A DNA stretch of 64,000 nt from Defluviimonas salinarum (GTDB lineage: Bacteria; Pseudomonadota; Alphaproteobacteria; Rhodobacterales; Rhodobacteraceae): contig NZ_JAPDOG010000002.1 in the NCBI RefSeq assembly GCF_026013545.1, positions 124,001-188,000 on the forward strand. Reading direction: 5' to 3'. The notes beneath the pieces were generated by a model that was not told where the DNA came from, ran no database searches, and saw only the letters and a list, made by a program, of their open reading frames with translations. Of this stretch, positions 37,772 through 49,675 are shown in pieces (position 1 is the first letter of the stretch; each line of letters opens with the position of its first letter). The position numbers and the translations under genes were made by a program.

Positions 37772-38698
37772 TCAGAGCTTCTCGGTCAGTTCCGGCACGG
37801 CGGTGAAGAGGTCGGCGACGAGGCCGTAATCGGCGACCTGGAAGATCGGCGCCTCTTCGTCCTTGTTGATCGCGACGATGACTTTGGAGTCCTTCATGCC
37901 GGCGAGGTGCTGGATCGCGCCGGAGATGCCGACGGCGACATAAAGCTGCGGCGCCACGACCTTGCCGGTCTGGCCGACCTGCCAGTCGTTCGGGGCGTAG
38001 CCCGAGTCGACCGCCGCGCGGGACGCGCCCACGGCCGCGCCGAGCTTGTCGGCGAGTTTCTCGATCAGCGCGAAGTCGGCCTGAGAGCCGACGCCGCGGC
38101 CGCCCGAGACGACGATGCCGGCCGAGGTCAGCTCCGGACGGTCAGACGCGGCGACCTTGTCCTCGACCCATTCCGAGAGGCCCGGATTGGCGGCCGCCGA
38201 GATGGTCTCGACCGAAGCCGAACCGCCAGCGGCGGCCGGATCGAAGGTCGAGGTGCGGATCGAGACGACTTTCTTGCCGTCCGAGGACTTCACGGTCTGG
38301 ATCGCGTTGCCGGCATAGATCGGGCGCTCGAACGTGTCGGCGTCGACGACGCCGGAGACGTCCGAAATCACCATCACGTCGAGCAGCGCGGCCACGCGCG
38401 GCAGCACGTTCTTCGCGTCCGTCGTCGCCGGGGCGACGATGTGCGAGTAGTCACCGGCGAGCGAGACGATCAGCGCCGCGGTTGGCTCGGCGAGACGGTG
38501 GCCGAGCGACGGGTCCTCGGCGCAGAGCACCTTCTTCACGCCGTCGAGCTTCGCTGCCTCGGCGGCCGCATCGGCGGCCTTCGCGCCGGCGCAGAGCACG
38601 GTCACGTCGCCGAGCATCTTGGCCGCGGTCAGCGCCTTCGCGGTGGCATCGACCGAGAGCTGGCCGTCGGTCACTTCGCCCAGAAGAAGAACAGCCAT
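37772..38698 (-). CDS. etfA: Electron transfer flavoprotein alpha subunit
   Basis: The 308-aa FAD-binding subunit of ETF carries electrons from acyl-CoA and other dehydrogenases to ETF:quinone oxidoreductase. The C-terminal signature [20 protein letters not shown] is complete and is followed by [27 protein letters not shown] lies in the FAD domain. The ATG overlaps the etfB stop by one base (TGATG). With the acyl-CoA dehydrogenase at 23.9 kb and hydroxybutyryl-CoA dehydrogenase at 33.9 kb it supports fatty-acid oxidation. Confidence 0.96.
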   Translation of the reverse strand: MAVLLLGEVTDGQLSVDATAKALTAAKMLGDVTVLCAGAKAADAAAEAAKLDGVKKVLCAEDPSLGHRLAEPTAALIVSLAGDYSHIVAPATTDAKNVLPRVAALLDVMVISDVSGVVDADTFERPIYAGNAIQTVKSSDGKKVVSIRTSTFDPAAAGGSASVETISAAANPGLSEWVEDKVAASDRPELTSAGIVVSGGRGVGSQADFALIEKLADKLGAAVGASRAAVDSGYAPNDWQVGQTGKVVAPQLYVAVGISGAIQHLAGMKDSKVIVAINKDEEAPIFQVADYGLVADLFTAVPELTEKL

Positions 38699-39459
38699 CA
38701 GAGCACCCCCGCTTCGTCTTTGAGTTTCGCGATCAGCTCGTCGACCGAGCCCACCTTCACGCCCGCCTTGCGGCCGGCCGGTTCCGCCGTCTTGACGACG
38801 GTGAGGCGCGGCGAGACGTCGACGCCGTAATCGGCGGCGGTCTTTTCCTCGAGCGGCTTCTTCTTCGCCTTCATGATGTTCGGCAGCGAGGCGTAGCGCG
38901 GCTCGTTGAGGCGCAGGTCGACGGTCACGATGGCGGGCATCTTGACCTTGATCGTCTGCAGGCCGCCATCGACCTCGCGGGTGACGACGGCATTGCCGCC
39001 CTCGAGCTTGAGCTCGGAAGCGAAGGCCGCCTGGCTCCAGCCGAGGAGCGCCGACAGCATCTGGCCGGTGGCGTTCATGTCGTTGTCGATCGCCTGCTTG
39101 CCGCAGATCACCAGACCCGGGCTTTCGGCTTCGACGACGGCCTTGAGGAGCTTCGCGACCGCGAGCGGCTCGATGTCGGTGTGGACGTCGTCGGCCGCCT
39201 CGATCAGGATCGCGCGGTCTGCACCCATGGCGAGCGCGGTGCGCAGCGTTTCCTGCGCCTGCTTCACGCCGATCGAGACCACGACGATCTCTTCGGCCTC
39301 ACCGCGTTCCTTGATGCGGATCGCCTCTTCCACGGCGATCTCGTCGAACGGGTTCATCGACATCTTGACGTTGGCGAGATCGACACCCGATCCGTCCGCT
39401 TTCACGCGAACCTTCACGTTGTAATCGATCACCCGCTTCACAGGCACGAGCACCTTCAT
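38698..39459 (-). CDS. etfB: Electron transfer flavoprotein beta subunit
   Basis: The 253-aa subunit begins [25 protein letters not shown]. It contains [20 protein letters not shown], the AMP-binding region and the ETF-beta signature [21 protein letters not shown] with its methylatable lysines. It pairs with etfA, one-base overlap. The ATG at 39459 gives the usual N-terminus, with GGGAG about 11 bases upstream. It is divergent from the VOC gene. Confidence 0.96.
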   Translation of the reverse strand: MKVLVPVKRVIDYNVKVRVKADGSGVDLANVKMSMNPFDEIAVEEAIRIKERGEAEEIVVVSIGVKQAQETLRTALAMGADRAILIEAADDVHTDIEPLAVAKLLKAVVEAESPGLVICGKQAIDNDMNATGQMLSALLGWSQAAFASELKLEGGNAVVTREVDGGLQTIKVKMPAIVTVDLRLNEPRYASLPNIMKAKKKPLEEKTAADYGVDVSPRLTVVKTAEPAGRKAGVKVGSVDELIAKLKDEAGVL

Positions 39460-39650
39460 GGCCAGCAATCTCCCTTAACCGGACACCGCCCCCGTCGGGA
39501 GCGGCAAGACAAGCTCTCGGACGACCCCTTAGCGATTCTGCGACAAGGAAAACAGTGCAAAATCGACACGAACGGTCGCGGGGACGCCACGATATACCTT
39601 GGCGCGGCGAAATGTCGTAGTCTCGGGGCAGCAAGCGGAGGGTCTGCACG

Positions 39651-40010
39651 ATGGAAAAGGTTCTGGGCTTCGGCGGCTTCTTCTTTCGGGCCGAGGATCC
39701 GGCGGCGCTCGCGGCGTGGTACGAGACCTACCTCGGGATCGCCCCCGCGCCGACGGACATGGAGGCGCCGCCTTGGCGAAGCTCCGAGGGTGTCGTCGTT
39801 TTCGCACCCTTCCCGAAAGACACGGACTATTTCCCGCCCGACCGTGCATTCATGCTGAATTTCCGCGTCGCCGACCTCGCCGCGATGCTGGTGCAGCTCC
39901 ACCAGGCGGGAATCGCCGTCAGCAACGAGATGACGATGGATGGAATCGGCAGGTTCGCCCGCATCCACGACCCCGAGGGCAATCCGATCGAGTTGTGGGA
40001 GCCGGCCTGA
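39651..40010 (+). CDS. VOC-fold (glyoxalase/bleomycin-resistance) protein
   Basis: The 119-aa protein has a single VOC module: GGFFFRAEDPAALAAWYETYLGI at the start, FMLNFRVADLAAMLVQLHQAGI in the middle, and RIHDPEGNPIELWEPA at the end, carrying the metal-ligand Glu. One module means it acts as a dimer. Typical activities are lyase, isomerase or drug binding, and none is assignable. The ATG follows weak purines. A GC-rich inverted repeat lies after the stop. Confidence 0.85.
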   Translation: MEKVLGFGGFFFRAEDPAALAAWYETYLGIAPAPTDMEAPPWRSSEGVVVFAPFPKDTDYFPPDRAFMLNFRVADLAAMLVQLHQAGIAVSNEMTMDGIGRFARIHDPEGNPIELWEPA

Positions 40011-40098
40011 CGGCTACCGGTTCGCGCCCGCCCTCCGGGCCGGGGCTCCGCCTTTCCGGGCGCCGGTGCCGCCACTGGCGGCCCCGCCGTCCGCATCG

Positions 40099-40671
40099 CT
40101 ACCGGTTCGCGCCCGGAACCCAGAGCACGTCGGCGCGGCCGTCGTCATTGGCGATACGCGCGGCAACGAAGAACCAGTCCGAAAGGCGGTTGAGGTATTT
40201 CACCGCCGCCGGGTTCACCGATTCCGCGCCCGCCAGTTCCACCGCCATCCGCTCGGCCCGGCGCGACACCGTGCGCGCAAGGTGCAGATGCGCGGCAAGG
40301 GCCGAGCCGCCGGGCAGGATGAAGCTCCTGAGCGGCGAGAGCTTCGCGTTCATCGCGTCGATCTCGGATTCGAGCCGGGCGACCTGCGCGTCGACCATGC
40401 GCAGCACCGGATAGCCCGCCTCGCCGTCCTTCTCCATCTCGGGCCGGCAGAGATCGGCGCCGAGGTCGAAGAGGTCGTTCTGGATCCGGGCAAGTGCCGC
40501 GTCCATTTCGCCCGTCGCGTGCAGCCGCGCGAGGCCGAGGACCGAGTTCACCTCGTCCACGGTGCCGTAGGCGGTCACGCGGGCCGAATGCTTGGCGACC
40601 CGGCTGCCGTCACCGAGGGCGGTTTCGCCCTTGTCGCCGGTCCTGGTGTAGATCTTGTTGAGAACGACCAT
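40099..40671 (-). CDS. Corrinoid adenosyltransferase, PduO type
   Basis: Transfers the adenosyl group of ATP to cob(I)alamin. The 190-aa protein has the ATP-binding start YTRTGDKGETALGDGSRVAKHSARVTAYGTVDEVNS, the middle FILPGGSALAAHLHLART, and RRAERMAVELAG, all PduO-family hallmarks. The start ATG at 40671 overlaps the upstream stop by one base, giving coupling to the small twin-helix membrane protein. Adenosylcobalamin users are not visible in this window. Confidence 0.93.
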   Translation of the reverse strand: MVVLNKIYTRTGDKGETALGDGSRVAKHSARVTAYGTVDEVNSVLGLARLHATGEMDAALARIQNDLFDLGADLCRPEMEKDGEAGYPVLRMVDAQVARLESEIDAMNAKLSPLRSFILPGGSALAAHLHLARTVSRRAERMAVELAGAESVNPAAVKYLNRLSDWFFVAARIANDDGRADVLWVPGANR

Positions 40672-40880
40672 CAAAGACCTCCCCGTCCGCCGAAGATGAC
40701 AAAGGCGAGGATCAGCGCGACTGCGATCGCCTGGGCGATGATCCGGTAGCGCATGATCCGGTTGGCGTGCTTGCGGTTGAACTCGCCGCCCTTCGCGAAG
40801 CCGCCGATCCCGATCATCAGGATGACGAGCACGGCGAGGCAGGCGAATGCCGCGATGAGAAAGAGCGGGTCCTTGGTCAT
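40671..40880 (-). CDS. Twin transmembrane-helix small protein (HIG1-like)
   Basis: The 69-aa product has two membrane helices (about residues 7-27 and 45-64) joined by a charged loop GGEFNRKHANRIMRYRIIAQ, the pattern of the short HIG1-domain family found next to cobalamin adenosyltransferase genes in alphaproteobacteria. Mitochondrial HIG1 proteins associate with respiratory complexes. A similar role here is possible but unproven. The gene precedes and is coupled to the adenosyltransferase. Confidence 0.75.
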   Translation of the reverse strand: MTKDPLFLIAAFACLAVLVILMIGIGGFAKGGEFNRKHANRIMRYRIIAQAIAVALILAFVIFGGRGGL

Positions 40881-40967
40881 GCTGCCTCCCTGGGTCGAAA
40901 GTGTTCTAGCGCGGGCGCGCGGCGCACGCCAGCGCCGCGCAGGCTGGCCGCGCGCATCTTCTCGTGA

Positions 40968-41795
40968 TCAGCCGCGGCCGATAAGCCAGTGCAGCGCGCG
41001 CGTCGGCAGGAGCCGGCGCGCCGCGTTCATCAGGTAGGTCGGTGTCGTCACGAAATAGCGCGGCGCGGGATTGCGCGCCTCGACCGCCTGCCGGAGCTTC
41101 GCCGTCACCGCCGCGGCCGGAAGCTCGAACCTGTCGGAGCCGCGGCCCTCGTAGAGCCGTTTGAGCAACGTCGTCCGGTACTGTTCGGCCCTGGGCGAGT
41201 GCTCCCAGTCGATCCAGCGTTCGAAATGCGGGATCGAGTTGACGCGGATCCGGCTGGTGATCGGACCGGGCTGGATCAGGATCACCTTGATCGGCGTATC
41301 GGCCATCTCGATCCGGAAGGTCTCGGTCAGGCCTTCCATCGCGAACTTGGTCGCGACATAGGCGCCGCGCCAGCGCATCGGAACGAGGCCGAGCACCGAG
41401 GAGCAGTTGACGATCCGCCCGTGGCCCTGCTTGCGCATCACCGGCACGATGCGCCGGGTCAGCTCGTGATAGCCGAAGAGGTTGGTCTCGAAAATCTCGC
41501 GCAGGGCGCCCGTGGGCAGGTCCTCGACCGCGCCGGGGCAGCCGTAGGCGCCGTTGTTGAAGACCGCGTCGAGCGTGCCGCCGGTGCGCTCCAGAACCTC
41601 GTCCACCGCCGCACCGATGCTCGCCTCGTCGGTGTAGTCGAGCCGGAAGCTTTCCAGCCCCTCGGCGCGGAGCCGCTCGCAATCCGCCTCCTTGCGGCAG
41701 GTCGCGAATACTCGCCAGCCCGCGCGCTTCATCCCGTGCGCCGCGTCGTAGCCGATCCCGGAGGAACAGCCGGTGATGAGAATGCTTCTGGTCAT
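40968..41795 (-). CDS. SDR-family NAD(P)-dependent oxidoreductase
   Basis: The 275-aa classical short-chain dehydrogenase has the cofactor motif ITGCSSGIGYDAAHGMKRAG, NNGAYG (NAG-equivalent), catalytic Ser in IVNCSSVLGL, and Tyr-x3-Lys in AYVATKFAMEG. The PGPITSRI segment follows as usual. The first-strand end suggests NADP preference, since a Cys-Arg-Lys follows strand 2. The substrate is unknown. The ATG at 41795 gives MTRSILITG. It is downstream of the SH3 gene on the same strand. Confidence 0.88.
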   Translation of the reverse strand: MTRSILITGCSSGIGYDAAHGMKRAGWRVFATCRKEADCERLRAEGLESFRLDYTDEASIGAAVDEVLERTGGTLDAVFNNGAYGCPGAVEDLPTGALREIFETNLFGYHELTRRIVPVMRKQGHGRIVNCSSVLGLVPMRWRGAYVATKFAMEGLTETFRIEMADTPIKVILIQPGPITSRIRVNSIPHFERWIDWEHSPRAEQYRTTLLKRLYEGRGSDRFELPAAAVTAKLRQAVEARNPAPRYFVTTPTYLMNAARRLLPTRALHWLIGRG

Positions 41796-41863
41796 GCCTG
41801 TCCCCTGCCGCCGCCTCTGGCTAGGCGGTTTCGGCGGCGCTGGCAATTCGCGATCGTCGGAGA

Positions 41864-42379
41864 TCAGTTCGCGGCGATCTCGACCGGCTCCATGTAACGG
41901 CGCGAGACGAAGCCGGTGCGCCCGCCGATGCCGAGCCGGACTTCGAGCCAGGCGCCGTCCGTGGGGCCGTGCACCCAGACCGTGTCGCCGCCCGCGAGCG
42001 CCCCGAACACGGGATGGCGGGCCGACGGGCCCGCGCGGATGTTGAGCCGCCGCGCGGTAACGCGCCAGAGTGTCGGCAGATCGACCGGACTCGCCTCGAG
42101 CGTGGCGGCGCTCGGCCCGGGCGCGGCAGGCAGCGTCGCGGAGGTGTCCGTAACCGTGATCTGCTCGACAGGCTCCGGGCGCGAGTCGGCTGGCGCGGGC
42201 TCGGGCGCGCCGGTTTCGACCGCGACCGGCACGACCAGATTGGCCGGGGCCGGGGCGTCGGGAACGGGTGTTTCGTCAAGGTCCGCCGGTGTAGTAACCC
42301 GCACCGCGTCCATTCTCTGGCCGCCAATCAGCATCGTCAAATACATGGCGGCGCAGAGGCATAGGCTCCAACGGAGCAT
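41864..42379 (-). CDS. Periplasmic SH3-domain protein
   Basis: The 171-aa protein has an N-terminal hydrophobic signal or anchor (LRWSLCLCAAMYLTMLIGG), then a long Pro-, Ala- and Thr-rich linker of ~85 residues. The C-terminal bacterial SH3 fold has WRVTARRLNIRAGPSARHPVFGALAGGDTVWV and WLEVRLGIGGRTGFVSRRYM. Bacterial SH3 modules commonly bind peptidoglycan or peptide ligands. The function is otherwise unknown. The gene is divergent from parC. Confidence 0.8.
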   Translation of the reverse strand: MLRWSLCLCAAMYLTMLIGGQRMDAVRVTTPADLDETPVPDAPAPANLVVPVAVETGAPEPAPADSRPEPVEQITVTDTSATLPAAPGPSAATLEASPVDLPTLWRVTARRLNIRAGPSARHPVFGALAGGDTVWVHGPTDGAWLEVRLGIGGRTGFVSRRYMEPVEIAAN

Positions 42380-42515
42380 GTGCCTTCCCCCCGCAAATCA
42401 ATGACAATCAGTCTACACCGGAACGGGTGAAAAGTGGACGCGATTCGCGCGTCGCGGGCTTGCTTCGGGGAAATTCCGGCTGGACCGGATGGCGCCCGCG
42501 ATTTACACCACATAC

Positions 42516-44861
<2,346 letters not shown>

Positions 44862-44884
44862 CCCGTAACCAGAAGGACCATTTG

Positions 44885-46090
44885 ATGAGTTTCAACGACC
44901 GATTGACGGCAAGTTATTCGGGCGGCCGGGGGCCTTTGTTCGGCCTCGCCTTCAGGACCGCCCTCCTGACCCTTCTCACCCTCGGCATCTACCGGTTCTG
45001 GGCCAAGACGCGGATCCGCAAATACATCTGGTCCTCGATCCGGCTCGGGGGCGACACGCTGGAATATACCGGCACCGGGCTTGAGAAGTTCCTCGGCTTC
45101 CTCGTCGCGGTGGTGGTGCTCGCGGTCTATCTCGGCCTCGTGCAACTCGTCCTCTTCTATTTCGGCCTGCATTTCGTGGTGGAGCCGCAGACCGAGGCCG
45201 AGATCCTCATGCAGATGTCGGTCTTCTACCTCTCGTTCTTCGCGCTGGTGCCGCTGATGCTCTTCGCGCGCTACCGGGCGCGGCGCTACATGCTGGCGCG
45301 GACCCGGTTCCGGGGCATCCGCTTCGGCATGGACAAGGCCGCCTGGGGCTATGTCTGGCGCGCGATCGGGCACGGGATCCTGACGTTCCTGAGCCTCGGC
45401 CTGCTGCTGCCGCGCCAGACCTTCTGGCTCGAAAAGTACAAGACCGACCGCAGCCATTACGGCGACACGCGATTTGTGCAGGGCGGCAAGTGGACCGCGC
45501 TCTATCCGGCGATGAGGGGCTATTTCCTTGGGTTTGCTCTTCTCGTCGCGAGCATCGTTTACATAGCCATGTCGAGGCTGGGTTCAGCCGATCGGATCGC
45601 TGTCGCCCAGTTTTTGCCTCTCGGACTCTTGGCCGTGTTTGGGTTTGGCTTTGTTTACTACCGGGTTCACAGCTTCCGCTACCTGACGGCACAGAAGACG
45701 CTCGCCGGCGCGGTCGGCTTTCTCGCCCTGCCGCGCACCGGACGGGTTCTCGGCATCTACATCGTCGGCGCGCTGGTCGTCGGCCTCATCGTTTCCTTCA
45801 TCTTCGGCGTCATCGGCGGCGTTTTCGCTGTGAGCGTGGCTGCGGCGGAGAACGGTGCAACGCCCGGAGCGGGTTCCATCGTCATCATTGCCGCGCTCTA
45901 TCTCGTGGCGCTGGCGATGCTCGGCGCGCTGGCGCTGGTCTTCATCATCCAGCCCGTCATCGCCCATTTCACCGAGACGATGACCGTCCTCAACCCCGCC
46001 GCGCTCGACGCCGTGCGTCAGCGCGCCCATGACGCGGGCGCCGATGCCGAGGGCTTTGCCGACGCGCTTGACCTCGGTGCGGCGGTGTGA
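44885..46090 (+). CDS. DUF898 (YjgN-like) membrane protein
   Basis: The 401-aa inner-membrane protein begins with a DUF898 signature: YSGGRGPLFGLAFRTALLTLLTLGIYRFWAKTRIRKYIWSSIRLGGDTLEYTGTG. It has about six membrane spans, with a second repeat around residues 115-165 (YRARRYMLARTRFRGIRFG). Its function is unknown. It overlaps the M48 protease gene by 4 bp, and this membrane protein-protease pair is a recurring arrangement. The ATG at 44885 was chosen because the family N-terminus starts shortly after it. Confidence 0.85.
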   Translation: MSFNDRLTASYSGGRGPLFGLAFRTALLTLLTLGIYRFWAKTRIRKYIWSSIRLGGDTLEYTGTGLEKFLGFLVAVVVLAVYLGLVQLVLFYFGLHFVVEPQTEAEILMQMSVFYLSFFALVPLMLFARYRARRYMLARTRFRGIRFGMDKAAWGYVWRAIGHGILTFLSLGLLLPRQTFWLEKYKTDRSHYGDTRFVQGGKWTALYPAMRGYFLGFALLVASIVYIAMSRLGSADRIAVAQFLPLGLLAVFGFGFVYYRVHSFRYLTAQKTLAGAVGFLALPRTGRVLGIYIVGALVVGLIVSFIFGVIGGVFAVSVAAAENGATPGAGSIVIIAALYLVALAMLGALALVFIIQPVIAHFTETMTVLNPAALDAVRQRAHDAGADAEGFADALDLGAAV

Positions 46091-47214
46091 CGGGACCCGA
46101 GGGGCCGGTCGAGGCCGCCTTCTTCGACGGGATGACCGCGAGGCGCTGGGCCGCGCGGATCGCCCCGGCGCCGGACGGGCTCTCGCTCGTCATCCTGCGT
46201 GAGGGCGCCGCACCCCTTAGCTGGCGGTTCGACCGGCTCCGCGCGCTCGCCGACGAGTCCGACGCAACGCGGCTGACGCTGACGGTGCTGGCCGAGACCG
46301 AGGACGAGGCGCCGCGCGATCCCGCGCGGCTCGTCGTCACCGATCCGGCCGCCGTCGCCTGGCTCCTGCGCACGCGGCCGGGGCTGATGCGCCGCGACCT
46401 GCGCGCGGGCACCTTCCGCAAGGTGGCACTCTGGCTCGGCGGCGCGGTGGCGGCGGTCGTGATGATGCTCTACGTCATCCTGCCGGGGCTCGCCGACTAC
46501 CTTGCCGAGCACCTGCCGCGCGAGACCGAGGTCGCCTTCGGCCGCTCGGTGATGCGCCAGGTCGAATGGATCGTGAGCGACGAGTCCGGCGCCGACCTTG
46601 CCTGCACCGATGCCGAGGGGCTGGCCGCGCTTGATGCGATGAAGGCGCGGCTCGTCGGCGAGCGAGACCTTGGCTACGAGATCGAACTCAGGGTCTTCGA
46701 CCACGAGATGGTCAATGCCTTCGCCGCGCCGGGCGGCCAGGTCGTGATCTTCCGCGGGCTGATCGACGAGGCCGAAAGCGCCGAGGAGGTCGCCGCGGTC
46801 CTCGGCCACGAGATCGGCCATGTCGTGGCGCGCGACCCGATCCGGCTCACGCTCCGGGCGGTAGGCTCGGCGGGGATCCTGTCGCTGATCCTCGGCGACG
46901 TCACCGGCGGCACGGTGATCGCGGCAGCGGGCGAGCATGTGCTGCAGACCTCCTACACCCGCGAGGCGGAGACGGCGGCGGATGCCTTTGCCTACAGGCT
47001 CTTGAACGAGGCCGGTATCAGCAGCGAGCCGATGGCGGGCTTCTTCGACCGGATCGCGAAGATGACGGATCTCCTGCCGGAGTACCTGTCGTCCCACCCC
47101 CTGAGTGCCGGCCGCGCCGAGGCCGCGCGGGTGAATGCCGCCGCCCAGACGGCGACGGCGCCGGTTCTCAACGCCGCCGAGTGGCAGGCGCTGCGCGGTA
47201 TCTGCAAGGACTGA
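46087..47214 (+). CDS. M48-family membrane metallopeptidase
   Basis: The 375-aa protein has an N-terminal cytoplasmic domain of about 115 aa, one membrane span near residues 116-137 (VALWLGGAVAAVVMMLYVIL), then an M48 peptidase domain. The zinc motif HEIGH is at about residue 241, and the third ligand Glu is in YTREAETAADAFA. Ser-His-Pro-Leu near the end is also typical. The GTG start overlaps the DUF898 gene. It probably degrades or processes envelope proteins. Confidence 0.9.
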   Translation: MTGPEGPVEAAFFDGMTARRWAARIAPAPDGLSLVILREGAAPLSWRFDRLRALADESDATRLTLTVLAETEDEAPRDPARLVVTDPAAVAWLLRTRPGLMRRDLRAGTFRKVALWLGGAVAAVVMMLYVILPGLADYLAEHLPRETEVAFGRSVMRQVEWIVSDESGADLACTDAEGLAALDAMKARLVGERDLGYEIELRVFDHEMVNAFAAPGGQVVIFRGLIDEAESAEEVAAVLGHEIGHVVARDPIRLTLRAVGSAGILSLILGDVTGGTVIAAAGEHVLQTSYTREAETAADAFAYRLLNEAGISSEPMAGFFDRIAKMTDLLPEYLSSHPLSAGRAEAARVNAAAQTATAPVLNAAEWQALRGICKD

Positions 47215-47254
47215 AGGGGCGGCGGAGCCCCCCTTCGGTCGCAATGAGCATCGC

Positions 47255-48076
47255 TTACTTGAGCCTGTAGGCGGCAAGCTCGATCTTCGCCGCCGCGGCG
47301 AGTACCATGCCGGCATCGCCGAGGCTCTGGCCCTTGGGCGAGACGCCGGGCAGGGCCGCTGCGATCTCGTCGAGCGCGGCAAGTGCCTTCTTGCCGAACG
47401 TCTTCTCACTGTCGTCGGATTCGGCCGCCATGTGGTCGGCCATCGCGCGGCCGACCTGAACGAAGCCCCAGGCATCCTGGTATTCGAACAGCTCCGTCAC
47501 CGCGCCACCGGCGACGCCTTCATGGTATTGCTCGGCCGCCGTCCGGACGAGCGTCAGGAGCGCCTGCGCCTCGCCCGCGGTGCCGGCATGGGCCGCGCCG
47601 CGCGCCTCCTCGACCTTCGTCATCACCGCGGCAAAAGCGGCTTCGACGTCGTCCGATTCCGCGCTGCCCTCAACCGCCGTGGCGAGCGCGGTCAGCTCGT
47701 CGGCGAAGCCCGCGATCCCGGCATCTTCGAGATGTGCGGCGAGATCGGCATAGATCTCGTCCTGAGGATGCTACATGTGGCGCGCGGCCTGATCGGCGAA
47801 TCCGGCCTGATAGAGCGCGACACCGGCGCGCAGATGGCCCTCGACGAGGCCGAGATCGGTGAGGATTTCCACCGCCATGCCAGTCTCGTCGGCGTGGCCG
47901 GATTCACCGCCCTGGCTCTGGGCGAGCCAGAGCTTCTCCGGCCCCGTGGTGTCGACGCCCTGCGTGCCAGCCGCTTGCGCGGCGCTGGCCAAGGCGAGCC
48001 CGAGCGCGGCGCCTGCCGTCAGTGCCGGCCATTTGCGGGGCGCGACGCGGCGCGGGGAATGGGAAGAATCGACCAT
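47255..48076 (-). pseudogene. Secreted helical protein gene interrupted by an in-frame TAG
   Basis: A signal peptide (PRKWPALTAGAALGLALASAAQA) and a ~60-residue segment read cleanly from the ATG at 48076 to a TAG at 47771-47773. Beyond that codon the same frame continues without a break for 172 codons to the stop at 47255. Its sequence is coherent, starting HPQDEIYADLAAHLEDAG right after ARHM. No frameshift is needed, so a single Lys (AAG), Glu (GAG) or Gln (CAG) to amber change explains it. I do not recognise the family. It is Ala- and Glu-rich, helical and periplasmic. It may be a recent pseudogene, a sequencing error or a read-through gene. Confidence 0.7.
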
Positions 48077-48193
48077 GTTCGTCTCCAGTTGCTCCGTCAT
48101 TCGCGCCGGGATTGGCGGCCTTGGCGCGGCTCGGCCAAGAGTATTCCGACTGTTGTTGTCGGAATAGTTCTCCGAATCTTTGGAGCAGCCGGT

Positions 48194-49558
48194 TCAGGCT
48201 TCCTCGACGTTCAACCAAACCCCGCCATCTGGCCGCAGCGTCAGGATCAGAACCGGTTTCGGGTCGCGCCCCGGAACCGGAGCAAAGCGGAACCGGGCAA
48301 GGAGCGTTGCCAGAATGATCACCGCCTCCTGCAGCGCGAACGAGGCGCCGATGCAGATCCGCGGCCCGCCGCCGAAGGGCAGATACGCGAAGCGGTCGAT
48401 CGCCTTCGGATCGGCGAAGCGGTCGGGGTCGAAGCGGTGCGGATCGGGCCAGAGCGCGTGGTTGCGGTGGAGAGCGTAGATCGGCAGCATCACCGTGTCG
48501 CCGGGCCGGATCTCGCGGCCGCAAAGCGTGTCATGGGCGCGCGCGGTGCGGGACAGGAAGGCCGCCGGCGGATAGAGCCTGAGTGCCTCGTCGACGATCT
48601 GGCGGCAGTAGGGCAAGGCGGCGAGGTCCGCCACCGTCGCGGCGCGATTGCCGAGCGCGGCCTTCGCCTCGGCCCGCGCGCGGTCCTGCACGGCCAGGTC
48701 GAAGGCGCAGAGATAGAGCGCCCAGGCGAGCGTCAGCGCCGTCGTCTCGTGGCCGGCGACGATGAACGTCAGGAGGTTGTCGCGCAGCTCCGCCGTGTTC
48801 ATCTTGCGGCCGGTCTCGGGATCGGCGCCGTCGAGGAGAAGGTCGAGAAGATCGGGCACATCATGCGCGCCTTCCGCGCGCCGCTCGTCGATCACACGGT
48901 CGGCCATCGCCTTCATCTCACGCATCGCCGGGGCGGAGAAGAGCCGCGAGGGCCGCGGCACCCACATCGGTGCGCCGATCACGTCGAGGAGCGTGATCCG
49001 TGCCGCCGAGGCGATATAGGCGTCGAAGGCGGCATGGATCGCGTTGCGGTCGAAGGCCCGGCCGCCCGAGAGCGTGACATCGGTGATGACCTCGAAGGTC
49101 GCCGCGATCGTCTCGGTGAAGAGGTTGGCCGCGCGCCCCGCCTGCGCCGCGACTCGCGCCGCCGAGCGTTCGGCGGCAGCGGTCATCACCGGGGCCAGCG
49201 CCTGGACATGCCGTGCCGAGAAGGCCGGCGCGGCGGCGCGGCGCTGCCAGAGCCAGTGCGCGCCCTCGGCGATGAACAGGCTCTCGCCGATCGCCGGGCC
49301 GAGGATCAGCTTGGTCACGTCGGATTTCGGGTAATCCTCCACCGCGTCCTTGAGGATCCGCCGGTTGGCGCCAGGATCCATCACCATGTGCCAGCGCTTG
49401 ACCGTGCGGCCCGAGACCATCGGCTGCCGGGTCGCGATCTCGGGGATCAGTTCGAGGAGGTTGCGCTGGCCGGTCTTCATGCTCGCCCAGACCCCGAGCG
49501 GCCGCGTCGCGAGCGGCACCTGCACCGGTATCCCTTCGGTCTGCGCCACCTGATCCAT
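48194..49558 (-). CDS. Cytochrome P450
   Basis: The 454-aa soluble P450 shows the oxygen-binding I-helix FIVAGHETTALTLAWAL near residue 260, the EALRLYPPAAFLSR (ExxR) pair, and the haem ligand Cys in FGGGPRICIGASFALQEA near residue 396. There is no membrane anchor or fused reductase. It would need ferredoxin partners, which are not nearby. The start at 49558 (MDQVAQTEG) has an excellent GGGAGGAG site. The frame continues upstream, but only as a shadow of the divergent lipoprotein gene. The substrate is unknown. Confidence 0.92.
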   Translation of the reverse strand: MDQVAQTEGIPVQVPLATRPLGVWASMKTGQRNLLELIPEIATRQPMVSGRTVKRWHMVMDPGANRRILKDAVEDYPKSDVTKLILGPAIGESLFIAEGAHWLWQRRAAAPAFSARHVQALAPVMTAAAERSAARVAAQAGRAANLFTETIAATFEVITDVTLSGGRAFDRNAIHAAFDAYIASAARITLLDVIGAPMWVPRPSRLFSAPAMREMKAMADRVIDERRAEGAHDVPDLLDLLLDGADPETGRKMNTAELRDNLLTFIVAGHETTALTLAWALYLCAFDLAVQDRARAEAKAALGNRAATVADLAALPYCRQIVDEALRLYPPAAFLSRTARAHDTLCGREIRPGDTVMLPIYALHRNHALWPDPHRFDPDRFADPKAIDRFAYLPFGGGPRICIGASFALQEAVIILATLLARFRFAPVPGRDPKPVLILTLRPDGGVWLNVEEA

Positions 49559-49675
49559 CGCGCTCCTCCCGTTGCCAATATAGACCACACCGGCGCCGCG
49601 CCAAGCGCGGCGGATTGCCCACGCGGGCCGGCTCGGATAAGGCAGGAGCAGATGCCAGAGGAGAATACCCCGCCC

